Both the position numbers and the translations under genes were made by a program. A stretch of 64,000 bases of DNA from Sorex araneus (lineage: Eukaryota > Chordata > Mammalia > Eulipotyphla > Soricidae): positions 50,941,292-51,005,291 of the forward strand of contig NC_073311.1 in NCBI RefSeq assembly GCF_027595985.1. Reading direction: 5' to 3'. This document shows, one piece after another, positions 45,640 through 56,111 of the stretch. The notes under the pieces are model-generated. The model was not told where the DNA came from. It worked only from the letters and a program-made list of their open reading frames with translations, and ran no database searches. The first letter of the stretch is position 1, and the number at the start of each line of letters is the position of its first letter.

Positions 45640-46200
45640 CTTTCCCAGCGCAGTGCTTGTGCCCCAGAGTTTCGGAACAGGGAGGCACTGGGAAGCAAAT
45701 TTCGCCACTTGCTCTGCACTTGGTTGACTGGGATGGGAGGCTGGAAGGTCCACCCACCCCAGACCCCAGACCCTGGGTTCAGGCTCAGCCACGACTCTGC
45801 ATTTCCATCCTGCACCGCTAGAGGTCAGCGCCGCGCCGCGTTCTCACCCCCAACAAGCGGACAAGGCACCTGAACGTGGGTCAGGCTCCAAGCGCAGGCG
45901 GAGAGCTGGGGTGTGCGCTGCCCCCGGGTCTGAACACCAGAGGCGGGTGGGGGCGTCTCAACGCTCCGTTCCACAGTTCTCTGAGCCACACACGCAGGTC
46001 TAGGAAGGCGTCAATTCTAGGTGAGCCGGCAGGGAGGAGGGTTGTCCTGGAGTAAGGAGGAAGGAGAGCTCCCCTATGCTAACCCGGGTTCGACTACCTG
46101 GAACCGAATTATCACTTCCCCCAAAACGCTTGTGTTTGTCCCCTCGTGCTCAGGCTATAAATACCCCAACAGCAGCTAAAGGAAAGGGGGATCGGGGAGA
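45640..46200. other. Isolated GC-rich, CpG-containing segment
   Basis: A cluster of CpGs (CAGCGCCGCGCCGCGTTC at about 45828) sits in otherwise CpG-poor DNA. It is followed by a TATA-box-like CTATAAATACCCC at about 46155. No coding frame is recognisable. It could be a promoter, a decayed island or an unrecognised old insertion. Confidence 0.4.
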
Positions 46201-46259
46201 AATCAGGGTTTGTCTGGGATAAGGGTCCTATGGAGGGGCTGGAGTTCTGGGTCCTAGGG

Positions 46260-46506
46260 TATCACTGTAGCACTGTCATCAGGTCGCTCATTGATTTGTT
46301 CGAGCGGGCACCAGTAATGTCTCCATCGTGAGACTTGTTACTGTTTTTGGCATATCAAATACGCCACGGGCAGCTTGCCAGGCTCTGCCACGCGGGGGAG
46401 ATACTCTCAGTAGCTTGCCAGGCTCTCCGAGAGAGATAGAGGAATCGAACCCGGCTCAGCCACGTGCAAGGCAAACACCCTACCCGCTGTGCTATCACTC
46501 CAACCC
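46260..46506 (-). mobile_element. Family B SINE, antisense, complete
   Basis: TATCACTGTAGCACTGTCATC, TTTGTTCGAGCGGGCACCAG, ACGCCACGGGCAGCTTGCC, head complement ending ATCACTCCAACCC. Confidence 0.92.
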
Positions 46507-46624
46507 ATCCTTGGGTATTAGTCTCATATTACGGTTTTTAATATTCCACAAATGCGTGTGATCATTGTATGTCTGTCCCGCCTCCTTCTGACTCAGTGCC
46601 CCAAAGGGGGGAGAGACACACACG

Positions 46625-46917
<293 letters not shown>

Positions 46918-48059
46918 GTATGCTATTCTTCCCCAAGCCCACGTTTGCTGCCTTTATTGTAAACTAAACTAGACTTGTTCTCCTCAGGGGACTATGCCAT
47001 CCTGGAGGTTATTATTGAGTGGATGATTTTCACATTTAAAACCATTCAGTGTTGTAATGGAAATATGAGGGTATGCTATTCTACGTACCGAGAGACGCAA
47101 GGCTTCCGTCCCCCCCACAAAGCTTTATCTATCTCTAGATGAAAATGTTTTCATAGGTGCCAAAAGCCAAACCAAGCTAATTATGCAATTTGTGTTTTAT
47201 TTTCTGCTTAAGAAACAATGTGTTTGATTTTCAAAGATTCCCCCCTAGCCATTAGTTTGTATGTGTTTATCCATATGGAACATTTGTAAATTAAAAAAAA
47301 AATCTGAATTTCAAAATACATCCCTCCCCAAGGAAAGAATATATTCCTTTATATAAGAGATAATTGACTTTGCACTTTTTACTTCATCTAACTGTTCTAA
47401 AGAAATGGAGAAAAAGAATTGCTCATAAAAGATCAGTGCTAGTTTTTTTTTTTTTTTTGCTGAATTTCTCTATTTTCTGAGTCTGATGGGTTCATACTGT
47501 GTGTCTCATACTGACAGTATCTGATGTCAACCTGGATTGAAATGGTATTTTCTTATGTAAAAGCTCGACATCTATTTGTAAAATAAATTCTTAAATTTAG
47601 GTTGTGTTCTTGTTAAAATTTGACATTTAACTATGGAATCTTGAAACTGGTTGCTAAGAATGGGATGACTCTTAATATATTCTATGAAATCATGACTGAT
47701 TCACCTTTTACTTCAGGAATAATTTTTACCATATGCTAGCTCTCCTTTCTTTTGACGAGAGCTGCACTTATGCTTGTTCTAAAAACTTTCTGTTCTAACC
47801 CACTCACTTCCCTGCGGTGAAAAGGCTCAATAGGAACTCAGAGAAGGTGAAAATTATTTTCACTAAGAGTCAGTATTTCTTTTAAAAAATCATATTTATA
47901 GTAGCAATCAGCATAATTTCCCCGTGGCAACTTAATTATTCATGGTGTCTCTTTTCTTTTTCATTGTTTCCAGCTATAAAATATACTGCTTCTCTATGTT
48001 TTAACTAATATGTTTCCAGATTTCTAAAGGAACTCATATAAAATATGCTTATTTATTTG
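46918..48059. other. AT-rich intergenic, nothing recognised
   Basis: No gene or nameable repeat. Confidence 0.45.
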
Positions 48060-48390
48060 TCAATGCTTTGTGAACTTCGTGGTTTTCTTCTTTCTCGTTG
48101 ACTCTTTCTTCTTCTTCTTCCCTCTTTCTTCATGGGTGGATGTTGTTATGATTCTGAATTTAACATTGCTTCCTGTGGTCATAGTTGCCTGAATGAAAAT
48201 GGCTTGAAAAATGACAGTTAAAATGGCATTATCACTTACATCCAGAATTGTGTCCCTCAAGTTCTTTGACTAAGTACACTGCTTGATCCCCATTAACTTT
48301 TATAGTTGCTTTTTGTTCTTTTATCCAGAAATGTTGTTTCTTCTGCTCTTCTGTAAGCTTTATACCCAAGAGTGTAGGGTCATTTTAAGA
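48060..48390 (-). pseudogene. Possible unidentified coding relic in two minus-strand frames
   Basis: From 48390 down, one frame is open for about 48 codons (contains GIKLTEEQKKQHFWIKEQK and DQAVYLVKELEGHNSG). At that point a second frame stays open for about 65 codons and ends in a Lys/Arg-rich tail (KKKKKESTRKKKTTKFTKH, then stop). The composition looks protein-like, and the shift resembles a decayed retrocopy or exon. I do not recognise the protein. Chance is a real alternative. Confidence 0.22.
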
Positions 48391-48424
48391 CTCATAGATT
48401 ACATAAGGCCCAAAAGCAAAGTGG

Positions 48425-48600
48425 AAAGAGGATAGAGAGAGACAGAGAGACAGAGAGAGAGAGACAGAGAGGAGAGAAGGAAAGTATCTACCATAGTGGC
48501 AGGTATGGAGTGTTGGAACATTGTCTGACTGACACCCAATCATGAACAGCTTTGTAACTTTGTATCCCACTGTGATTCAATTTGAAAAATAAAAAAGACT
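48425..48600 (+). mobile_element. L1 3' end preceded by a GA/GACA run
   Basis: AGAGAGACAGAGAGACAGAG, ACCATAGTGGCAGGTATGG, TGGAACATTGTCTGACTGAC, CCAATCATGAACAGCTTTG, GTGATTCAATTTGAAAAAT. Confidence 0.7.
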
Positions 48601-48945
48601 CATAAGTTATTTCAAGCAACAAGAAGTCTGTGGCTGGCAATATTTTTCACTGTAAAGTGTTGTTTTAGCTTCCACATGACCCACTTACTGGACTGAACTG
48701 GTTGTACTAATATGCAAAACTTTTGAAAATTTACAATGCACTCATTTAATGCAAAGGACAACTTTAGTAGCACAACTTCAAATTTTAGTGGCGTCTCACA
48801 CCAGAATCCAGGACATTCAGTTAAGTTTTATCTCTAAAATTACCATAACTAATAAACTCTGTCCTATGGGCTCATTATCTCTCCCTACCATACCCTATCA
48901 TACCTGTGAAATATGATTACATATAAAACCAAGCTCCCAGACATC

Positions 48946-49240
48946 TTATAGCCTACTTCTCCCTCTCAGAGAACCTGGCAAGCTACCCAGAGCGTCCTGC
49001 CCACATGGGAGAGCCTCACAAGGTCCCCATGGTGTATTCATATGACAAAACCAGTAACAATGATGGGTCTCATTCCCCTGACCCTGAAAGAGCCTCCAAT
49101 GTGGCACCGTTGGGAAGGATGAGTAAAGAGAGGCTGCTAAAATCTCAGGGCTAGGACGAATGGAGACATTATTGAGACCACTCAGAAATTCGATGATCAA
49201 TGGGATGGTGATGATGATGATGATGATGATGATGATAACT
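48946..49240 (+). mobile_element. RTE-tailed retroposon (family C), head missing, (GAT)n tail
   Basis: CTCTCAGAGAACCTGGCAAG, GGTGTATTCATATGAC, GGGTCTCATTCCCCTGACCC, GCTGCTAAAATCTCAGGGCT, GACATTATTGAGACCAC and GATCAATGGGATGG, then about ten GAT repeats (49208-49237). Confidence 0.82.
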
Positions 49241-49887
49241 TACCTATAAAACATTATTGTATAATCATATTTATAACATGTAATTAGAATCTTAGCTCCT
49301 GAAATAGAGATTTAATATATTAACTGTCTTTTAGTAAGGATAGGACTTTCATGTTTTCTTTCTATAACTTAATTGCCAATTAGTAGTTCCTCTGAAGATG
49401 AATTCTGTTAACCTCTGCCTACTTTTCAGATTTTTGTCTGATTTTAATTAATTATATTTGATATAATTTTATTTAAATTTCTCACCTCATTTGATTTTGT
49501 TTGTATATGTAGTTTGATGTCTTTGAACAATTTCACAACACTTACAGATACCCTTCCACGGTAAGTTAGGGGTAAAACTTTGATTATAAAAGCAAATTTT
49601 GAGATATTAGATACTTCGATTGTATTGCCTTAGCAAGCTCATTTATTTTTCATGTAAATTTTGTACCTGCTTTTTTCTAATAATATGCATGTATTTGTTC
49701 AACTTGAAGTATAGCATGTAGGTGAGATGAGAGCAATGAAACTGCGGAAGATTTTCAGGTGTACTCTGTTGACAATTACTTAAAGTGCTAAGACCCCTAA
49801 AATAAAATAATAAAACAAAATAAAATAAAAAAGTGTGAGAAAATGGAGAAAATAATATTTACATATATGTATATTGTCTACCTATGT

Positions 49888-49985
49888 ATATCACTGTCAT
49901 CCAATTGCTCATCGATTTGTTCTAGCGGGCACCAGTACTGTCTCTCATTGAGAGACTTATTGTTACTGTTTTTGGCATATACATA
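49888..49985 (-). mobile_element. RTE/family B 3' terminus fragment, antisense
   Basis: TATCACTGTCATCCAATTGC, TTTGTTCTAGCGGGCACC, TGTTTTTGGCATATACATAT. About 95 bp only, running into a TA-rich repeat. Confidence 0.8.
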
Positions 49986-50551
49986 TGTATATATGTACAT
50001 ATATAAACAAAGCGCTCAGTAGGGAAGAATACTGTAGTTTTGAGGATTACATTCGAAGAGTACCATTTGGAATTGTCAGCATACATGCCACAAATTTACT
50101 ATTGCAGATACAGTTTTATGTATGTTTTAAGAGTAATAAAAGAAATTGACTGCAAGCCAAAGAAAACAATACAGAAATAATAAGTACCAGTGGAAGAGAG
50201 CTAAATGCAGAGGTAATCTTTTTATTTCGACTTGCCACAGTGAGTGGGGGGAGGAAGCACTTCTATTTATGTATCCCTGCACATTCCAAAGAATAATTAG
50301 TATAACAATAGTCACTACTTATGAATAATTATTACAGCATATGATTCCAAAAACATCTTTCTTCGTTTTTCCTTCACTGAAAGATATATCCAGGGTTATA
50401 GTTGCTTATTATGCATAGCCCTGAGTATTTTCAAAGAAGCAATATTCTTACAACCTGATTTGATGTGATTTATTTTTCTGGGCTCAGCATCGAATAATGG
50501 TCGTGCTTATGATCTCTAAATAAGACTTTCTTGGTTTAAGTCTTGATTCTT

Positions 50552-50700
50552 TGGGACTAGAGAGATAGTACTTGCACAGGCTGTCCAGGTTAATCCCTTG
50601 CACCCCACACAATGCTCTAAACCCACCACTAATGATCCCTGAGCTTAGGGCCAGGGGTAAACCTTGAGCACAGCTGAGTGTGGCTCCAAAAAAATAACCA
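50552..50700 (+). mobile_element. Family A SINE, old, shortened
   Basis: TGGGACTAGAGAGATAGTAC head, GCACCCCACACAATGCTC, GAGCACAGCTGAGTGTGGCTC and an A-rich tail. Confidence 0.78.
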
Positions 50701-50875
50701 ACTTAAGTCTTGATTCATATTTTTACTAACCAATCTTAGAAATATTTCTTGTGCTCCATAGCTCTCTTTTATTACTATGACAACAATCATGATAGCGTTA
50801 TTTTATGATATTGTTGGGAAGTACATGCTTTTACGTACATATATTATATATAATGATTGAAGTGATCTCAGTAAT

Positions 50876-51127
50876 ACTGCAGCACTGTAGCACTGTCATC
50901 CCATTGTTTATAGATTTTGTTCGAGCGGGCACCAGTAACGTCTCTATTGTGAGACTTGTTACTGTTTTTGGCTTATCTAATATACCATGGGTAGCTTGCC
51001 AGGCTCTGCTGTGCGGGTGGAATATTCTGGGTACATTCCCGGGCTCTCCGAGAGGGATGGAGGAATTGAACCCAGGTCAGCTTTGTGTAAGGCAAACGCC
51101 CTACCCGCTGTGCTATTGCTCCAGCCT
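50876..51127 (-). mobile_element. Family B SINE, antisense, complete
   Basis: CTGCAGCACTGTAGCACTGTC, TTTTGTTCGAGCGGGCACC, CATGGGTAGCTTGCCAGGC, head complement ending ATTGCTCCAGCC. Confidence 0.92.
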
Positions 51128-51534
51128 TCAGTTATGCTAAAAACATTTAATAAGTGCTAGGAATTTCCTGGGAACTGTAGCCAGATCCACTTTACTTTAT
51201 AAGCCTAGTGACTTGCCTCTCATTTACCAAGGTTTGAAAAGTTGATATATTAGTATTTACTTTTATATTCATATATACTCAGATTTAAAACGCCATGCCA
51301 TGTTTTTATGTTGTGTTTAAGAGATCTACAGTTAGAATATGTTTTTAGTATGCTTGAATAAACCAAGATTCTTAAAGACTTTATCTTCTGTATAAGAGAA
51401 AAAAGAAATAAATTTCATATCATATACTTATAATTCTTCCTTGCTATTTGATAAGACTAGATCTCAGTGGTTCAGAATTTCAGTGCTTCAGAATAATTTC
51501 TTTTATACCAAGGTTTTATTTTCAGAATAAATAG

Positions 51535-51745
51535 AGACAGAGACAGAGATAAGGAAAGCCCCTGCCATAGAGGCAGGCTGGGAGATGGGGGGTGATGAAG
51601 GGACCCTGGGAACACTGGTGCTGGGAATGTACACTGGTGGAGGGATGGGTGTTGGAATACTGTATGACTGAAATCTAATGAACAGCTTTGTAAGGGTCAC
51701 AGTGATTCAATAAAAAGTTAAAAAAATGAAAATTAATTAAAAAAA
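51535..51745 (+). mobile_element. L1 3' end, short GA/GACA start
   Basis: AGAGACAGAGACAGAGATAAG, CCTGCCATAGAGGCAGGCTG, GGTGCTGGGAATGTACACTG, GTATGACTGAAATCTAATG, GTGATTCAATAAAAAG and an A-rich end. Confidence 0.75.
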
Positions 51746-52070
51746 TTAACTTTCCTCAAAGAAGGACCAGTTACCTTTGCAGACAAAAAAGGGCATTTAT
51801 GAAATAAATTTCATTATCCACAATCCTCACTATATCACATTATATGTAGTGTAAAATATATGATAAAGTAATATTTCACCTTATTATTTGAAATTTTCCA
51901 CCCAGCTTCAAGAGAAGTTGTTACACGAAAATTTTCTGGTAAGAACTCAATAGTTACATAACTTTGATCTTATATTTATTAAGTGCACATTTATATCTAA
52001 ATTGATTTTTATATAACCTTAATATTTGAAATTTTAGTAGTATGGTTAAGATGGTGTTATACTTTATGGT

Positions 52071-52244
52071 TTTTTTTTTTGCTTTTTGGGTCACACCTGG
52101 CGATGCACAGGGGTTACTCCTGGCTCTGCACTCAGGAATCACTCCTGGCTGTGCTCAGGGGACCATATGGGATGCTGGGATTTGAACCTGGGTCGGCCGC
52201 ATGCAAGGCAAATGTCCTACCCGCTGTGCTATCACTCCAGCCCC
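52071..52244 (-). mobile_element. Family A SINE, antisense, with a perfect 23 bp duplication
   Basis: Intact body close to the consensus. A perfect 23 bp target duplication lies at 52048-52070 and 52245-52267 (begins AAGATGGTGTTATAC). This suggests a recent insertion. Confidence 0.97.
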
Positions 52245-52267
52245 AAGATGGTGTTATACTTTATGGT

Positions 52268-53729
52268 AGGTATTAATATACAAAGTCCTTGCCTCATACC
52301 ATCACCAAATGCGTATACCCGCCTCACTCACAATCCTTATTTAAACAATCTACATGAAATACCAAGATTCAGACTGCAATAAATACATACCTGTTTTGCT
52401 ATATGATTTTGCAGTACTCAGCACCATTTTGATCATTCATCTTATTTTTCAGTATCTCTTCTAGGCAACGAACTAAAATTTTAAAAAGTTGCAAAAGAAA
52501 TATAATCTGAGACTATTATTGCTTTAAAATACTACTACAAATAAAATACAAAGCCAAATTTTCTAAATGCTAATCTATTTTTATCATTAAATACTTGAAT
52601 TGTAAGATTTTTTTACTAACTGATATAAAACTATGAACTTTTCCTTGTGGCATATATTTATGAGTTAATAACTTTAGTAATTTTAAATTTCACATAGAAT
52701 TGCTGCCAATTCGCTAAGTAGTTACCAAAATTGGACACTCAGAATGGGATGACCTCAATCTAGATGCAAATATCTTTTTATATATAGCACACTTTCAACT
52801 AGTAATAAGTATAAAAAATATATAGGAAAAACAACACTTACGCCAATTAATAGATATTTGTGACCTTCTTAATATCACTGTTACAGGTTCTCAGTTTACA
52901 TTATTTTCCTACAAATAGTTTTAGAGTTAAGAGCACCAATGTGCACCTTGAAAAATACTGCTCCTTCAATCATCTTCAGGCTAACAATTTATAGCCCTGA
53001 CTCTCCATTCCTGTCATATTTATTCATTCTTGGTCCATTTATACTAGCACTTTACTATCCACTCAGGTCACTTTTCTAATTGCTAATTCACAGATAAGAT
53101 TAGTTTACACGACACAAGAAAAGTACTTGCTAATTCATGTGCTTCTCCCCTTCCTCTTGCTTACTAATATACAGTTTGCTCATTGCAAAGCAAGAGAAAA
53201 TGTTTTGGTTTATTAGGATAGGATAGCGCAACAATGAATTTCATTCATGAGTAAGAATTCTGCGCTTAAAGTCTTATTCTGTTGACTTTGCCAAGGTTCG
53301 CTAATGCAAGAAGTGCGATCAGTTGCTACCAGACACAGCTTGTCTTTCAGAGTGAAACAGTCTTTACACCGTAATGGTAAACTCTGGTAACAAAGCTTTG
53401 CAGAGTCTCATTAGCATCCCAGTTATGCTATGCTTCACTGTCTGTTATCCTCGACCTCACATATCCAAATACAGCCTTTTCCTCTCTAGACTATGACACT
53501 TTCATCTTTTACATACTTTCACTTTTGCAGAAGCAATACAAGAATTCATTCTACAGAAAAAAGCTAATGCAAATGTATATATTGGATATTTGTATAAATT
53601 GTACTACAAAACAGTCAGGAAAACTGTCTTTTGTGGTCCTCTCATACCACTTATTTCAGCCCAGGAAACTGCTGTTAATGGCTCTGATAAAATATATTTT
53701 TTGACTTTTAACAAATAGTGTCTATACTT
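52268..53729. other. AT-rich intergenic; a weak lectin-exon-like trace only
   Basis: No supported gene. A minus-strand stretch at about 53430-53555 is discussed as a possible decayed lectin exon. Confidence 0.4.
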
Positions 53730-53977
53730 GTATGTGTGATAGCACAGCAGGTAGGGCATTTGCCTTGCACGCGGCTGACCTGGGTTTGATTCTTTCATCC
53801 CTCTCAGAGAGCCGGCAAGCTACCGAGAGTATCCCGGCCGCACGGCAGAGCCTGGCAAGCTACCCGGGGCATATTAGATATGCTAAAAACAGTAACAACA
53901 AGTCTCACAATGGAGACGTTATTGGTGCCCGCTCAAGCAAATCGATGAACAAACGGGAGGACAGTGCTACAGTGCTA
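53730..53977 (+). mobile_element. Family B SINE, sense, head slightly truncated
   Basis: TGTGATAGCACAGCAGGTAG, CTCTCAGAGAGCCGGCAAGC, GGAGACGTTATTGGTGCCCG, CAAATCGATGAACAAACGGG, GACAGTGCTACAGTGCTA. Confidence 0.92.
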
Positions 53978-54280
53978 TGTGGATGCTCTTTAATTCTCTC
54001 ATAGTCCATATAGAACAGATTATTGTTTGCTTCCCTGTCAGCATTTGCTCCCAGTATTAATATGCTGTTGTGACTTTGTTTTAAACTTATTTCATTGAAT
54101 TTATATATGTTTCTGTGTTTACATGTACACACATATACTTTTTAAAAATAGGCTTTGATAGGCACTTTCTACTGTGGAAAGACCCATGTTCTCTTTTGAA
54201 CATGCCTCTCTCTCTTCTACTTCCTTCATGTTTCTCTAAATAAATTCTTTTCAGTAATACTTTTATTTAACTAAAAAAAA

Positions 54281-54320
54281 GATACTACACTTGATCTTAG
54301 CCAAAAGGCCGAGAAGCGAT
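54281..54320 (-). pseudogene. U2 snRNA retropseudogene, first 40 nt only
   Basis: The minus strand reads ATCGCTTCTCGGCCTTTTGG, then CTAAGATCAAGTGTAGTATC, the exact 5' end of U2 snRNA, including the branch-site recognition sequence GTAGTA. Perfect 16 bp repeats AACTAAAAAAAAGATA flank it at 54269-54284 (overlapping the last U2 bases) and 54321-54336. This marks it as a retrotransposed, 3'-truncated copy. It is too short to function. Confidence 0.93.
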
Positions 54321-54336
54321 AACTAAAAAAAAGATA

Positions 54337-56027
54337 GACTTTAGAATTTCAAACATTAAATGTGTATAAATGTTCACTTCAAATTCATATGCGATTGCTA
54401 TGTTTTATGTTTACCTTTATTTTCAGTTATATTTCATTTTGACTCTACTGTATTATGACTATACATATATCATGCTAAATACATATAATTTTTATTAACC
54501 TGTTTTCTCTTATTCTGCTGTATTTGTATATCAAAATAAGACATATATTTATATTTTACATACGTCACACTGTGACATATATTATAATTATATAATGTTA
54601 AATAACCTACGGCTTTATTTTGGTACCTGGAAAGACTAGACTCACTTGTTAATATCTATTGACATAAATTTTATTTATATCATAAATTTTTACTTATGTA
54701 TAGGGTAAATAATTTATAAATTTACTATATTAGGATCATCTTAGGTTCATTTTACTAGACATCAAATGCCAAGAAAGACAATAACATTAAATATCTGGTT
54801 TCATTATTTTAAATCAGGTAAGAATCATTTTGAATCAGGTTAGAATAAGACTTGGAAAGATAACAATCTATTTGGATATGCAGTAAATTAAATGTTTTAA
54901 AAGATATATTTAAGAATCAATGTCAAGAAAGAGGCTTAAAATATCAAGCTGAATATATTGAATATTACCTCATTTAAGTATATAAAAAAATAAATTTACT
55001 TTGAAGTCGACTAAGTGTAGCTGTGTGTTCCTTTTTTTCTCCCTTCCAGAAAATGTTCTGAAATGTCTGAACAAGAAGGCATATCACATGCAGATAATTG
55101 TAATACTTAATTTTTGACATTTATATCTGTTTTTCTGCATAATACTTTCCTTAGGCCATGATACCCAAAGACTGTTGAGTAGTCATCATAATTCATCCTT
55201 TTCCTTCTAAGTCTCTTGAAAATAATTATATTTTTTCACTGTTGAAAATAATTATATATTTTCACTGTAAATAATGGCAATTGGTGAAAGGTCTTATAAA
55301 TGCCCCAAGTTAATGTTTATTTTACTTTGTTTCTTATGTCCGCTGAATACTTTTGTATTTCATAAATCATGAGCTATTAGTTTCTGTGCTTTATAATCTG
55401 ATATAATTCTGAAATATATGACTTTTAATATTTGAATGAACTTTTCCTCATTTTGATCCGATAATTATATTGTTGTGAATTTATTTTTAAAAATAATTTT
55501 ACATTATGACATTGAGTTTAAGCAATGTGTAGACTTTGTCAATATGCTGATAATTGTTTCATTTATTAAATTTTCTTTCCAATTACTCACATGATACACT
55601 TAAAGTCAATTTTTATCTGGCACCAGTAAATTTTAGGAATATTTGCACATTTATTATGTCTCATTGGTGATTCCTATATCACTGATAAAAAAGCAAATAA
55701 GATGTCTTCACATTTATTTCAATAACTTATTTGTAAATAGAGTCTGTATTGGCAGTTTTTGAATGAAAATATAGGAAAAAATAATGGAGATTGAAATGAC
55801 TGTCTATTTTTCTCAAAGCACTCATCTATCCACTGGCATCTTTGAAAAGACCAACTAGATCTATGCTATTGCTTAAAATCCAGGAGTTTAATTGGTGACA
55901 TAACTGCTAATTTAGAGCACGAATGAGAAAAACGTTTTGAGGAGATTCTTAGAATCAATTTTAAGGAATTTTAAAATCATATACTAGCAATTTAAAACAA
56001 ATTAAGGAAACAACTGAAAATACTTAC
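54337..56027. other. Very AT-rich stretch downstream of the receptor exons
   Basis: Any lectin-domain exons following the transmembrane exon would be expected here or further left. I found none that I can support, and there is no SINE in this interval. Confidence 0.45.
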
Positions 56028-56111
56028 CCTTAGCTGTCATTGCTGCAGCAGCTATGAGAACGATCAAATAAAGGAAGGCAAAACTTACTGCAGCAAGGCA
56101 CCAGGGAGAGG
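56028..56111 (-). CDS. Receptor exon 3 (transmembrane exon)
   Basis: The acceptor is TTTGTCTCTCTCTGATCAG and the donor GTAAGT. It encodes SPWCLAAVSFAFLYLIVLIA, then AAAMTAK, and is 84 nt in phase 1-1. A second acceptor-like CTGCAG lies 24 nt inside the exon. Using it would keep the frame but remove SPWCLAAV-type residues. Confidence 0.75.

Noticed and set aside
54240-54340. Functional U2 snRNA gene
   Set aside because: Only the first 40 nt are present, flanked by target duplications and without U2 promoter elements.
55050-55110. + strand acceptor-like CTCCCTTCCAG followed by ATGTCTGAACAAGAA, resembling the start of Ly49/KLRA
   Set aside because: The match is only about five residues (MSEQE), the ITIM expected next is absent, and a stop follows after 15 codons.
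55815-55890. Minus-strand reading LVGLFKDASG, resembling the WIGL region of a lectin exon
   Set aside because: The diagnostic Trp is missing, a stop follows at once, and it lies only about 170 bp from the transmembrane exon, too close for the missing intervening exon.
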